In this document: positions 43,848 to 56,357 of the stretch, one piece after another | Numbering within the stretch: the first letter of the stretch is position 1 | How the letters are laid out: every line of letters begins with the position of its first letter | NCBI GenBank assembly: GCA_020091685.1 | Contig: CM034607.1 | Span: 22,133,253-22,197,252 of the forward strand | Origin: Lutjanus erythropterus | Lineage: Eukaryota; Chordata; Actinopteri; Lutjaniformes; Lutjanidae | Direction: 5' to 3' | DNA: 64,000 nucleotides | Notes under the pieces: generated by a model | Told to the model about the DNA's origin: nothing | Databases searched by the model: none | What the model saw: the letters and a program-made list of their open reading frames with translations, nothing else | Made by a program: the position numbers and the translations under genes

Positions 43848-46160
43848 GTAAGATTTTTTTTTGCTAACAAAGGCAATACTGCAGCCTCCAGGCATTCACC
43901 CTGCTGGATCCACCACCTCCTGAGTGGTGCAGCCTTTGGACGGACCACAGAGAAAAAGTCACATTGAAGGAATAATACACCTGCTACTTGCTGCAAGTCT
44001 TGTTCATAAACCTCCTGTCGATTTCTGTTTGAAATTTCCCATTTTCTCGCCTTCCTCTATTATTTTCTTCATTTCTTCAATTCTTCCCTCAAGAAAGAAA
44101 TTGTGTACCCCTTTGCCATAGTTCCCTCCTCACATTTGTAACTAATATTGTCCACAGAAAGTCTTTTTTTCCTGCACCCACCAACATGAGGTGTATGAGA
44201 CAGACAGCAGTGTTGCTACCTGTGAAGAGCCTGGCTAGATTGTTTATTTGCCACAAACGTCTGTCTTATTTTGTACTGCTTCGGGTGCTCACAAAACTTT
44301 CTTTTTGCTTGTGTTGTCACTATCATCTGTGTTTGAACTGTTGATTGAGTAATGTTGTCACAGTCATCTTTTTTTTTTTTTGCTACCTGCCTACCTACCT
44401 GCTTGAAGGTGCGTCTTTAATTGAAAATGAGCCCAACCTGTTTGAATGGAACAACTGTAAAACAGCAAACATACACTTCATTCCCTATAAATTCTTCCCA
44501 ATAAAAGTCACCCATTATTTTGTTCCTGAAAAGCTTTAATAACTTAACATGATTCCTATACAGCTGAAAGCAAACATGAAACTGGAAAATAAGGCAAAGC
44601 AGCCTTGTCAGTACAGAGAATCAGAGTTAGCATTGTCTGCCAGTGACTAACAAGCTAACAAACAACATAAACAATTCAAAGATGCACCACTACACTTATC
44701 ACCAATGCATTTCGTGGACTCCTCATCTAAGTCTTGGTCTGACTGAAGCTCAGACATGTATGGCTGAATCTCTCTGATATTTCCACTAATGGTAACACTC
44801 CTCTTTCACCAGCAAAGGTAGAAAGAGTCGATGTGGTTCCAGCCCCTTTCCAGAGGTTTTTGTTTTGTCTTTGTTTGTGTTTTTTTTTTTTTTCTGGCAA
44901 AGTCATGGTAACCAAAATATTAATCATATCAGACTTTAAAAATATGTCTGGAGGTGAACTTTGAGGTTGATACTTGGCCACAAGGACAAAGAGGTCTGAG
45001 AAGGAAAAGTGATCAAATTTATCATATGGTGCATGTATATGGTACATATGGTTGCTGTAGTGCAATGACCTGTGGTAAATAGACTAAAACAAACCTTAAG
45101 TATGGGCTCTTAAGGTGAATGTCAGGTGAAATAATGTTCAACATTCACAGTAACAATGAAAAAAATACTGCATGTATTTTGCTAATAACAGGGTCAAGTG
45201 AAAAGAAAATCCTTTGACTCTGCTGTCTGAAAAACAAATAGGCTGGAGAGAATCCTCTGCAGTCTCAGATCAATGCAGTTTTCATCTTCATTGCCAAGCT
45301 TTGGATGTAGCTGACCTTAATCAGAGAATACAAAGAGGACGATGAATAAGTGTGTATATACACAACAACAAACCATATCCCGGTAATCAGCAATATGCAT
45401 AATCCCTGTGAGAACAAGAGCCTTTGAGTCAGCATATATAGAGAATTGCATTTCTCTATTCCGTAAGCATCGAACACTTTTTGTGTCTTGAGTTTATACA
45501 CAAACCTCCGAACTGAGTAAAGGCTTGAAGACAGTTTATACAAAAACATCTAACACACAGTGTATGTACAAAACACAAGAAGCATGTGAAAGTGTGGAAC
45601 TTCACTGATATAAGCCAAAGATAAGTCGACAAAGTCTGAAAAACAAACACAATACTGAAGAAGAAGACTTGAGTGTAGACTCTCTTCCTATTAGGAATCT
45701 GCTGGGAGTGTGCACTGCCCAGTCAGCTTTACAAAACAAAAAAGGTAACAGACAATAAATTATCAATCAAAAGGCACGCAGTGTTTTTCTGCTAGATTAT
45801 GTAAAATTATGATCCTGTTCACAGAAGACCAGTAAAACTTACAATAAAACTACAGTGACACTGACAGACTTCAAGTTTGCCCCCGGTGTTTAATGGTCCA
45901 GTGTGACCGTCCTTTGAATTTGATACTTAATGCCCCTTTAAATCTTCCCTTTGATACGCCATCATTTAAATGGAGAGAAAGACATAGACTGGCTAACAGA
46001 TAGACTGATACTGGACACAACAATGTCAGTAGAGTCAGCTCTCAGGGGTTTAATGACCTGGTATGACCTTCTCTATACTGTATTGAATAATAAACAGCTC
46101 TCAAGCATTTTATATGTAATATATGATGCTTATGGTTTTAGTGCCTTACTGTCTTTATTT
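43848..46160. other. Unassigned stretch
   Basis: Poly-T at 44370-44382 and 44879-44893, (CTAC)n-like at 44384-44402. Minus frames at 44727-45065 and 45265-45549 show no domain. No gene recognised. Confidence 0.4.
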
Positions 46161-46163
46161 CTG

Positions 46164-46790
46164 TTAAAAGGATAGTTCAGCTTATTTGAAGTGGGGTTGT
46201 ATGAGGAATCGATATAGTGAGGGTATTGCCTATATGGCGGTCAGTGTACGCCCAATTTGAAGAAGTAGCAGGAGTCCTGGTGTAGGAAGCTAAGCAATGT
46301 ACAGCTGTGGCCCAAAAATATAAGCATAAGTGTACACTATATTTAGAATATTTCACCATTGTACCTTGCCATCAGATGGCCTTTTCCTCCAGGAAACTGC
46401 TGTTATATAAACGAGCAAAATATTTCTCTAAAAACCAACCAAACTCCACTGGCAAACTCGAATTGGCAAAATCAGTAACATTACAGAAAAAAAGGGGTTG
46501 CTGGTCAACTTCTGCCTCAATCTGTTAGTTTGTCTGTGTTATTGTGTGACGTCTGTAAAATTATTGGTTTGGATTCACCAAAGTCACGTAATAACAAACA
46601 AACTAACAGATCGAGGCAGCAGTTGACCAGCAACTCCTTTGTTCTGCGAGGTACATTTACTATTTTTGCCAAAGGAGTCTAGGTGAGTGAAAGAGAGTGA
46701 TATTTGGCTTATATATAATGATGGTTTCCAATGGTGGTAAGCCAAAGTGGTGAAAATATTCTAAATGTAGCGCACACTTATGCCCCTTTT
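46164..46790. mobile_element. Palindromic TTAA element, family of 2850-3586 (copy 3)
   Basis: TTAA (46164-46167) then AAGGATAGTTCAGCTTATTT..GAAGTGGGGTTGTATGAGG. The interior is palindromic: ATTACAGAAAAAAAGGGGTT..GCTGGTCAACTTCTGCCTCA..ATCTGTTAGTTTG is answered by CAAACTAACAGATCGAGGCA..GCAGTTGACCAGCAACTCC. The right tip is lost near 46790. Confidence 0.75.
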
Positions 46791-47330
46791 ATACTTGACA
46801 ATAAACCCACTAACACCTGCTGACATTTGTCTTTTTCCTTCAGTGGGAAAGTGTACAATCGGCATTCACTCTCAGGTCAAATGACTCTGTATTGAGTATT
46901 TATCGTCTCCAGCTCCAACCAGCTTGTTGCCCTTTTTTGCCAGTTTTTCATCCACATGTGCTGCTTGACTGGGTTTGACTCGGTGCTGCAGCCAGCACAG
47001 CGGAGTTTGCAGCCACTTGAAGGTGTGTATTTAGTGATGAAGCGCTTCTTATGAAACACCAAATTCAGGATCTATTACATTTTTATTAGTAGTACTTAAG
47101 TTAGCTGAAAGTGAACATAAGAGAGTCACGCATCTAGAAATACAGCGACACAGGAGAGAGACTAAACTTCAGCCCACACAGATTCAGTCAGAAGCTTCAA
47201 AAGTTCTGAGAGCTGAACACATACACACTTTTAAAAACATCTTTCTCTATTGCTCACCTGCACTGACATGAGCTGAGTCTAAGGTTTTAAAAAAATTGTT
47301 AACTTTTATGTAAAAATTAAACTGATCTTG
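46791..47330. other. Unassigned stretch, probable repeat debris
   Basis: Begins CCCCTTTTATACTTGACAAT..AAACCCACTAACACCTGCTG, which resembles a fish MITE edge. No gene recognised. Confidence 0.4.
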
Positions 47331-47410
47331 ATCTATGTATCTATGTATCTATCTATCTATCTATCTATGTATCTATCTATGTATGTATGTATCTATCTAT
47401 CTATCTATCT
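47331..47410 (+). repeat. (TATC)n / (TATG)n microsatellite
   Basis: About 20 tetranucleotide units of mixed ATCT and ATGT. Confidence 0.97.
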
Positions 47411-49203
47411 AAAGCCAGAGTGTACCATGCTGTGTTTAGTTTCTCGCATGTTTAACCTATTTGTTTTTTCTCCTTCCACACAGTTTGTCTGGAGGCTGCT
47501 TGCTGATTTTTTCCAGTTGGTCAGTGTGGCTCACTGGCAGACGCCTGTCTTGTGGATGGGCAATTACTAAGACAAAGAGGTTCCTTCAGCCGCTTTTCTT
47601 TTTCAACTGCCTGGCGATTTGGAGTTGTTTTTCAAAACGTCTTCTTCAATTTTAACTTTTAAATATGTTTTGGGCATCTTGCTTTTATTAGACATGTCGA
47701 GGTACCCGGCAACAGGAAAGACCGTGAATACCAAAGTCATCAGGTTGGACTCAAAATTAGGACATAGCCTTTTCATGGTCAGTACCTTGGCTTAGCCGTC
47801 TGAGTCACCAAGATACACCACCCTACTTTTTCCACATTAGATTCATTGTTTGTTGTCAAACATTTAACCTCATAATTCATATTTCTGTCTGCCAAGGTAA
47901 ATTCATTATATTTTTTCAAGCTATTATAACTTATTCATAGCCATGACCCTTAGATTCCCACTGGCTTAAAATCTAGTGTTTATTCAAGACATTATTACAA
48001 TGATATTAATCTTTAACCTTGGCAACAGAAAGCAGCAAGCTGAATAATGATAGGAAAACATTGAAGTAAAGGTTTAAGAAATACACTAATAAAACTTTTT
48101 AGGGTTTTATATGCCGTGTGGTTAGAAATGTTAGTCCACAGGGTAACAAGTCAGCCTGTATCTTATTAGAAGGCATTACATTCATTAGAAGTTGTGATAC
48201 AAAGTTTTTATACAATAGTACAAATATTCAGACCTTTCTCACCCACAACGTGTCAAATACAGCTTCAAATTACGATGCTGCAGGTTTCTCTCTCTAGCAT
48301 CATTTGTCGAGGCGCCCCTCTAATGTTGTATTGTATTGATGTGCCGTTGAAGTCGGTGACGTGGTATAAAGAGCGAGAAAGTCTGCAGATAGAGGAGGTG
48401 CTAGGTATGCACTCAAATCCAAATATATTATTCTGGGAAAGCACAAAGAATGAGATGGGAACAGCAGGGCTGTGACGATTATCACATTACCATATAATGC
48501 CCACTTTGGGGTTGAACTCATTACCAACATCCCTGGCAATTTTATTTTGAAGGCTCAATCTCATGTTAAGAGCAGTGCATGGATCTATTATTTTGAAAGT
48601 ACCCGGATGTTGCCCTTTAAACAGTAATAAAATGACCATGAAGCCCTGCCACAGACTGGGCCGCTGAGTGAGAATGTGTTGCAATATTCTGAACTTCTTT
48701 CGCTGCTCTCTTCTCTGTGTATTCAAATATTAAAAGACTGAAATATTAATTTCAATATAAATCAATTAAGAGTGAGTGACTCTGTTGTTTCAAGATAGGA
48801 AAACTTCATTATATTCATCATAAATTCCTTCATTGCTGAGAAAAATAGAGGGATTGGAAAGTCCAGCTAAACAACTATCAGCCAGACAGCATTTTTTTTT
48901 TTTTTTAACAAGCCTTCCCAAGGCAAGATTCACTTTCATGTTCAATTCTTGCCAAATGCTTTATCTGCAAGCTGGGTTGGACACACAAGCCATAGAGTTT
49001 AGACTGAAAAAGGATGACTATTCCCTGTGGTCGTCCAGCTAAGAGATTGTAGCCAGGATCATGACCACAACCATCACGATTAATGGAAAGAATGAGCCAA
49101 AAACCCATGGTTACAATTTCTATGTAATTGTGCCTTATCACCACAGAAAAGAAAGACATTATTTGTTTAATGTCTTTCTTTTGGTCTTTTTTAACTCCTG
49201 CAG
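47411..49203. other. Unassigned stretch
   Basis: A fine acceptor-like tract (TTTTTTCTCCTTCCACACAG, ends 47484) has no matching donor. Poly-T at 48892-48906. The frame that includes 48956-49138 reads protein-like with one stop at 49040 but matches no family known to me. Confidence 0.35.
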
Positions 49204-49269
49204 TGATGAAATACGCCAGTTTGAGAGCTTCAACACTGCGGCTGAGATTCCCATGGAGTCAGAGAGTCA
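49204..49269 (+). other. Exon-like segment, unidentified
   Basis: Acceptor TTTTTTAACTCCTGCAG (ends 49203) and donor GAGAGTCA then GTAAGA enclose 66 bases. In phase they read DEIRQFESFNTAAEIPMESE. Downstream (49294-49380) another protein-like but stop-ridden frame contains ESLKIRLVISDAFDLLRRMQ. It may be a decayed gene fragment. No family recognised. Confidence 0.22.
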
Positions 49270-51890
49270 GTAAGATATGAAGGATAACAACCAAGGAGTC
49301 TCTCAAAATCAGACTTGTCATCTCCGATGCGTTTGACCTTCTGCGGAGGATGCAAGGGGATCTCTATCTTGATGTCAACTGACCTTAAGTGAAGGAGGCT
49401 CTGTCTGATGAGATTGTATCATCTGTGAACACAGAGGCTGAGCCCAGTAAAATCAGCCTTTACTGAAAGTGATGGGCTGTTTCTACAGAACATTCAGAGG
49501 AGTTCATCCCTCATCCCTGACGTCACTGCATCGTCCACCTGGGTTGATAAAGCTTAGGTGGTCTAGCAGGGGAAACTTGTTGTTATTCTATTGGGAACAG
49601 ACCCCGAGGTAAAGGTGGCCAGTGACTAGATGTCTCCAGTTATATCATATTTGTAATATTTTTTGGATGATGGGAATATTCTCCATGTGGTTGAGACATA
49701 AATTCTCTGCTGGAGGAGGTCAAGAGCTCCAATACCAGCCCATCAAGTATGTAACTATGTAAAGTAATCTCTGTCTGTCTGTTTATCTGTATGCTCTCAA
49801 CCATTGTTTATTCAGGGAAAATTGCCTAAGAATTAAACTATTTTGCAGCAGTTACATGAGTTCACATTCATACGGGCTAAAAGGATGTAGAAAATGAAAT
49901 AACAACCACAATAACAATGTCCTTCGCGTATCTCAGTGACCGTTCATTTGATCTACTGAACACTTGCAGCTGTATTGTAAATTGCAATTCTGATACAAAA
50001 CACATTCTATATCAGTAATCTTTAATAAAGAGGTGAACAGCATGAGGCGGGGCTTCAGCGCTCTGCAGCCCTTCTCAGGCTGCGGCTCATTCTCTTTTGC
50101 TGCAAGATGCTGGATGTACTAAGTCAACAAGCACAAGAAGATAGCTCACACGAAGGGCACACATTCTGAAAGAACAGTCACTCCAAATGGGCACGACCCC
50201 AAACAACACTGCAAGCAGCGATTGGCCCCTTCCAAACAGCCACATGCTCCGAATGGGCATGTACTCACAATGGACACTGCACCAGTGAATTTAATTCCTA
50301 GGAACACATTTAACCCCCTGAACTTTAATAGCTCACATTCGTTTCAGCAAGATTTCTGCTCATGTTCAAAACGTATCCCACATATCTGTGTCTTGATTTT
50401 TAGAGATACATCTCAACTATGTTTCTGAAGCTGACTGAAAACAAGAACACAACACATTTTGGTCACAACCAATCAACAGACCAATGAAATCTACAACGAG
50501 ACCTTATTAAATAATTCTGGAAAAATAAAACTTTGGCTCCAAAGTTTAAACACACACAAGCCAAGACAGTGATTGCAACCATTGCCTTTGAGGTTTCATA
50601 CTGCCACCACCTATTTTACTGGAGGCATTGTTATGTCTATGAGTGGTGTTCTAGTGGTTTATCAAAATAAAAGTCGTCTGTTACTTTCATGATTTTATCG
50701 GCGGAACAAAAGCATGTGTTCTAAATATTGAGGGGGACATGGCCCCTGTGTTTCCCCCTATAATCTACGCCTTTAATGTTGTTCTCTGTTATTAGCATTC
50801 TGCCTGGTGATAGGACAGTTATCACATGTGCATATATATATATATATAAAAAACATATATCTACTAAAACACTAGGGGTGACTATGTAACACCTATCCAG
50901 GGATTAGAAAAAGATTAGAAATAGTCTTTTGGCAAAATGTAGCATGCACCAGAATGTTTTTGTTTTTTTTACATTAGCTGGCATTGCATTTGATATTTCA
51001 CAGTCTGATCTAACATGTTATTGTGTCGAGGTCGCAGCAGCAAGTTTAGACAACGGGTTTTGGCCCCATAGGCAAACTGAACTCTGTATGATGGCTTGTG
51101 TGAAAATAGAAATACAGTTGCATCATACTGTAAGTGTTAGCGGGAGGTTCAACCCTGTAATGAGTTACTTTTTCATTCTAGTCACTAAGTATAGTGGTGT
51201 TGCTGCTCTTCTTATATAAAGGGCAGCTCCTATAATGGTGAATTCCGTCATCCTGATTAGGTGTTTGCATAAAAATATGCCAATTCCAGTGCAGAAAGAT
51301 GTGGAAATGAGTCAGAAACTCTTTACAGCACATTTAAAGGTTTACACCCATGATTACAGTCCAGTCACAATGTGTTAGTTTGGATCCTACCATGTGTTTT
51401 TTAAGGCAGATCTGGAGCTGCAGACGAATATCACTGAAAGCCTCTCGCAGCATCACAGATGAGGCCTCCTCCAGTGGAGATGAGAGGAGAGGAAAAACAT
51501 TTGGATTATATCCCTGGGGTCGGCATAACACGGGAAATGGAAGTGGCCAAGAGGGCTGATTCATCCGTGCGGCAGGAGGTCCAGCTCCTACAAAATGATT
51601 TGGTTGATGGTGAGACCAATCCCCTGATGGAACTGAACGCTCCCCCCTGAGGTTAACATGGTGAGTCTGCCCACACTCAATATGGCTTCTATCACTGACT
51701 GTGGTGTGAGAGGTTGTTAAACTGGAAATGGAATCACACCCAAGCTAGGTGAAATGTTATACCCTGTGCCTTTTTAAAGCATTTCCTTACAAGGCCTTTA
51801 TTCTATCATCTGTGCTCTTGTAGCCACAGAAATCAAATCATTAGTATTATAAAATGTGTATATGCTGATTGTATGATAAATAAAAAATAC
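49270..51890. other. Unassigned stretch with scattered exon-like text
   Basis: (TA)n at 50827-50847. Segment 51004-51129 (acceptor GATATTTCACAG, donor ACT then GTAAGT) is open for 42 codons. A frame at 51459-51650 reads ..VAKRADSSVRQEVQLLQNDL.. up to a stop. None is recognised. Region 50040-50280 is locally GC-richer. Confidence 0.3.
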
Positions 51891-52375
51891 TGGTAACACT
51901 TCATTTTACAGGGCCCCATTCCCATTGCTAAATAGGTGACAATTAGCAAGTAATATATTTGAAATTACCACAAAATTACCCTAGATTTCAAGGTAAGTAG
52001 GTGATAATTAGCACACAACGTATTTGAAATTGTCTATAAAATTAGCCCCAAATTACCCTGACAGTTACCCCAGAAATGCTACATTTCTACGGATCAGATG
52101 GTACCATTTACTTGACATGCAGACCTCATTCACATCTAATATTCACATCAGGGCAGCAGGGGATAAATTATAATCACTTACCTGATGTGAATATTAGATA
52201 TGAATTTGGTCTGTGTGTTGGGTAAATGGCATCACTGATCTGATCTGAAAAATGCATAGAAATTTCAGAGGTAAATGTCAGGGTAATTTGGGTATAATTT
52301 CAAAGAAATTTTAAATATATTACTTGGTAATTACCACTTACTTACCATGCGGAGCTGTGAAATGAAGTGTTTTCA
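51891..52375. mobile_element. Palindromic MITE with perfect 18-bp inner stem
   Basis: Ends TGGTAACACTTCATTTTACA..GGGCCCC and ..GGAGCTGTGAAATGAAGTGT are inverted. TCTAATATTCACATCAGG (52135-52152) and CCTGATGTGAATATTAGA (52181-52198) form a perfect stem with a 28-base loop at the centre. The arms carry AAATTACCCTAGATTTC and AATTACCCTGACAGTTACC with their complements. I know it as a fish repeat of the 'GGTAACACTTTATTTTAC' class. Confidence 0.8.
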
Positions 52376-52779
52376 AAATATTCTATTATCCAACACATTT
52401 CCTTCCTCTTCTTTCTAGCATATATCCAGGGATAACTGAATGACTGAATGAAAATCAATGACTTAATCTGTCAGTGTCTGGTCAGAAAGATTGCGTCTCC
52501 CCCTCATTATGCCTCACATTGGTTTAGCCCACTACCTACCTGTAGCCATGGGGCTCTTCTTACTGACAAAGTAATTAATAGATGAATTAAGCGATGAGTG
52601 GCATTCAGACCATCGGGGTAAAGTAAGAAATACACACAAATCTATTATTTTGTAATTTATTCTGATGCATACTGTAATCTCAGTCAGCACTCCTCTGGCA
52701 GCATCATAGCACCACTCTGTATTTATTGTTTATTATTTACATGTTTACTGTCCCTACCAACCATGGTATGAAACACCTG
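52376..52779. other. Unassigned stretch
   Basis: Nothing recognised. Confidence 0.4.
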
Positions 52780-52880
52780 CTCTTGCTTTCTAGATTTGTA
52801 ATTGAATTACAGCAGAGTTCACACAGTAATTGATGTCATTTGCATCAGCTAAGGATTTTATTCACATATTTTAAATGCAG
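52780..52880. promoter_or_regulatory. Candidate conserved element with POU octamer
   Basis: GATTTGTAATTGAATTACAG, ACAGTAATTGATGTC and a perfect octamer ATTTGCAT (52838-52845) lie together without simple sequence. This composition is typical of POU/homeodomain enhancers. Conservation untested. Confidence 0.3.
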
Positions 52881-53935
52881 TTTTTTCAAAGAGTGAACAA
52901 ACAAGTAAACAAGTGCGTCGTTGCCTGGATACTCAAGAGATGAAAGCAACACTGTGGCTCACATTATTTGTTTCAGTGGATGAGGTGTGTTATCTGTCTC
53001 TCATTTTGAGTCACGCCCAAAATATACCATTCAAATCAAACATGATTGTGAGCTGACTCATCTTTTGTTTTTAATAAAGTTGACAACTACAATAAAGGGT
53101 GGAGTGGTCCTTTCCAGCTTCAACGTCATTTAATGATACTCCACCCAAAGTTAATCTCTTGACAATCAAACAATCAACCCTGACATGAAAGGTGGCTGTG
53201 AAGTGAAGGGTGGCAGCTGTCATGAGCGTGGATTCACACCGGTTACAGTGACGTTACATTGATGATCCACTTCCCCATAAAATAAAAGTATAATTATGTT
53301 TGTAGAAAGAACAATTGTTTGTTTCTTTTCAGTCTTGTAAACCAAGGTTTTGGTTTTGTGGTTTTGGAATAAGGGAACACATTGAGGGGATAGTCTTCAC
53401 ACCACAGGGAACATCTTGTAAAATGGCATTGGTCATGACCATACAGAGCACTCATATAGTCTAATGACTTCATGAGATTATTCCCTACCTAAAAATCCTC
53501 CACTTTGTCAAACACTGCAGCAGATATTTGGCTTACACCAACATGTAAGCCTAACTAGATAAGGGGCTGAATGATAAGAGGATATGTGTGCTTTTTCCAT
53601 TGCTCAAATTGATTGATCCAGGTTTTTCTCTTCACACCGTGCTGTGAATAAGGCTGTATGTGACTCAGAATTTTTCCAGTTGAATCAGACTTGTCTGTTA
53701 AATAGAAATGTTTGACGGTTCATTTCTTTCTCAGTTCAGTGCCCCACACTAAATTCCTATATTAGCCTACATAAGTGTTTTTTACCAGTGAAACCTGCGT
53801 TTTAATACTTTTCTTCATCATGTGTGATGTGAAAACATCAGATTTTCACACAGTCAGTCAAAGTAAAAGTGTGCCTCCTCCTACATTTCAGGTATTAAGT
53901 CCCAGCAGCACAGCGACCACTGTCCGGTGTCACCT
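52881..53935. other. Unassigned stretch
   Basis: GGGTGGAGTGGTCC (53098) faces ATGATACTCCACCC (53133), a small hairpin. No gene recognised. Confidence 0.4.
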
Positions 53936-53939
53936 GCCC

Positions 53940-54070
53940 CGCACGCTCCGTGCTCCTTCACGCCATGAATTAAGCGTTTATTTCAACCAAACCAGAGTTG
54001 GTGATTGTTGGAACAGCGGTAAGACAAAACAAGACATTTTGGCGAGGCCAGCTAATGAAAATGTCTAATG
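53940..54070 (+). mobile_element. Fragment of the third TTAA family
   Basis: GTTTATTTCAACCAAACCAG..AGTTGGTGATTGTTGGAACA..CATTTTGGCGAGG matches 21283-21350 (TTTTGACCAAGCCAGAGTTG..GTGATTGTTGGAATAGTGG..GTGTTTTGGTGAG). The 97-codon frame at 53775-54068 runs through it. Confidence 0.65.
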
Positions 54071-55804
54071 AAAATTTCTGAGCTTCTATCTGTTTTATCC
54101 TGTTACTGTAACGCACACTGATTGATGATGGGGGGAAAAAATGACTCAGCTGGAAGCATCTCAGTCATCTGAGGGGTTTCCAACTGACGATTTGAGTCTT
54201 TGATTTTTCAAGGGGCAGTTTTATTGTGAATGTTTGTGCATTGACCTGAATGCCTTAAGCCTTAAGTGGCAGCTTTGTGATGCTCAGTTTTTGTTTATGT
54301 TCAGATTTTGTCACAGAGATGCAGATTTTCCGTATGTTTAGTAGCAACACTGTTGCGTGTTGTTCATAGTTTTCTATATAAATTATATATATAAACTGAA
54401 CTCTGTATTGCAAGACCATTTAGTTAGTATGTATAGGAGTTTCATTGCAGCAGTACAATTGGAGACTGCTGATGAGGAGCACTGTGAGGAAACAAAAAAA
54501 GAATTATGGGCATTCTAATTTGTAATGTTGAGTTAATTTTCTTCTTATATCCCAGGAGAGCGTTGCCAGCTCATTGATGTAAACAAAAGTAAGTTTAAAG
54601 ATATTACTTCTGTTGGAAGAAAAAGGAAACAAGTCTGATTTTCCATGATCTCAAAGGAGCAGAACAAAGAAGCCAAGGTTGAGTATAAACCTGTGCACAG
54701 GCAAAGGCACACCCAAAATCCACACTGCACACTCTGAACAGTCAAATACTGTATGCACATCACAAGAACATGTGGGACGTGCTTGTGTGGCTGCCAGCTC
54801 CTGAAAATATCACTTTAAATGTTATATCATTAACGCTAGTATGACTGATTGCACACTGTTAACAAAAGTTGGATGACTTTTTATTGTAGGGAATATTTTC
54901 TGCTTAACAAGCTTACATAAAAGACAGTTTCAGTAAGCTTAACTGTAATGAATGATGAGTATAGCACTGTTTTCCTTGGAGACGCTGCACAGTGACAAAC
55001 AACAAAATAAATATGAATGAATAGTTGGACTGAATTCTGTATTCTGATATTTGTAATTTGGTATTTTATGTTAACTTGACAAATTACTAAAGAATGTCAG
55101 AGGACAGTTATATTACCATGTGACTTATATGATCATGAAACATTAGCTTAAAATGCAGTATAATAAAATAATATCTCTCATTTCAGTCATCTATGACGAA
55201 GCACACCACAAAACCCATGAAGCGTTTCTCATCCAACAACAGGCAACAGCATAATGCGCATACTTCTCACTTGATGCACATCATTTTAATAAACATTCTC
55301 GTTATTTTGTGGTCAGAACATGAGATCATATGGTTATTCTCCATGTTGCAGTAAAGAGACATTCATGCATAAGAGCAGATAAAGACACTGAAGTATTCTG
55401 CAGGATTAAACTGCCTTGTTGGCAGCAGAAATAGCCAATTAAAGATGATGCCGGCCTGTTTCCAAGTGTCAAATTCAAGTGTTATTAAAAAAATTATATT
55501 CTACATGTGATGTGAAAAGTGTTAATTGTGATTTTTGAAAGTTTGAAAGTGACAATATATTTAATTCAGAAGACCAGAACTGAATTGCAAAGTGCATATT
55601 GTTCCCTACAAACTTAAAAATTGATAATTTGGGTCTATTTGAACACACAGAATTATAAAATATCTGTTATACACATACATAGACGTACACACATGCCAGG
55701 AATGAAACATTAGCTTTGTTTAGGTTGTGTTTTGGTGACTAAAAAACTCTTCACATATATACTGTTTGTCTGAGCACTGTGCTACATGATCTGATGAATC
55801 TTAA
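54071..55804. other. Unassigned stretch with two exon-like segments
   Basis: 54556-54588 (acceptor TTCTTCTTATATCCCAG, donor AAAA then GTAAGT) and 55187-55254 (acceptor ATATCTCTCATTTCAG, ends in a TAA stop) join in phase to ERCQLIDVNK plus IIYDEAHHKTHEAFLIQQQ.. before the stop. No family recognised; see findings. Confidence 0.25.
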
Positions 55805-56240
55805 CTGTAAAACTATAAAAAATCACACAAGTATTTAGTGGAATCATCTAATCTTGGTTCAGTAACTCAAATATTCAAGTGTTTTTTTTATTCAAGTTAA
55901 TTACTAGTGTTTATTTTCAGAGAACTTCAGAATCAGCTCTTCTGACTTTTAGTCTTTTGACTTGAAATGAGGGGTTGAATGAATGTACAGTACAGAGAGT
56001 TCAATCAACTCATGAAACTGAGTTTTAAAGAAACATGATGAGCATGCAGACTTCCCAGCATGCATTATTTTACGATTAAAACTCTCCTCCTCCTGAAACC
56101 CTTCTTCTTGTATGGTGCGACGGAAGAGTTGTCAGTTTAACTTAATATCTTGAGCTAATTGAACATGTTTTATCAAGTACAACTGACTAAATATCAGGTG
56201 TATTTGACTAGAAAGATTTACTTCTTTAAAATAATTACAC
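55805..56240. mobile_element. CACTGTAAAAAA-type palindromic MITE (copy 3)
   Basis: TCATCTAATCTTGGTTCAGT..AACTCAAATATTCAAGTG..TCAAGTTAATTACTAGTG..TTTATTTTCAGAGAACTTCA..CTTCCCAGCATGCATTATTT, then the converse arm with TTAATATCTTGAGCTAATTG..TATCAAGTACAACTGACTAA. Strong match to the family order. Confidence 0.75.
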
Positions 56241-56253
56241 AAAATGTTTTTTT

Positions 56254-56357
56254 GTGGTAAGTTTTCTAAAGGCATTTAGCTTTGAGAGGTTTCAGTTTCA
56301 AACCCATCCGTCATAAACACCCAGATCAAATAAAACTTGCCCCACAGAGAGTCATTA
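56254..56357 (+). repeat. Direct repeat about 90% identical, copy 1
   Basis: GTGGTAAGTTTTCTAAAGGC..GCTTTGAGAGGTTTCAGTTT..CATAAACACCCAGATCAAAT..CCCCACAGAG; same as 57200-57303 with about ten mismatches in 104 bases. Confidence 0.9.

Noticed and set aside
44727..45065. 112-codon minus frame
   Set aside because: Lys-rich middle comes from a poly-T tract on the plus strand; no domain.
47461..47655. Candidate exon after the acceptor-like TTTTTTCTCCTTCCACACAG
   Set aside because: No donor follows in any open frame and the sequence blends into probable repeat debris.
49760..49800. TCTGTCTGTCTG tract as a possible regulatory repeat
   Set aside because: Too short and common to be informative.
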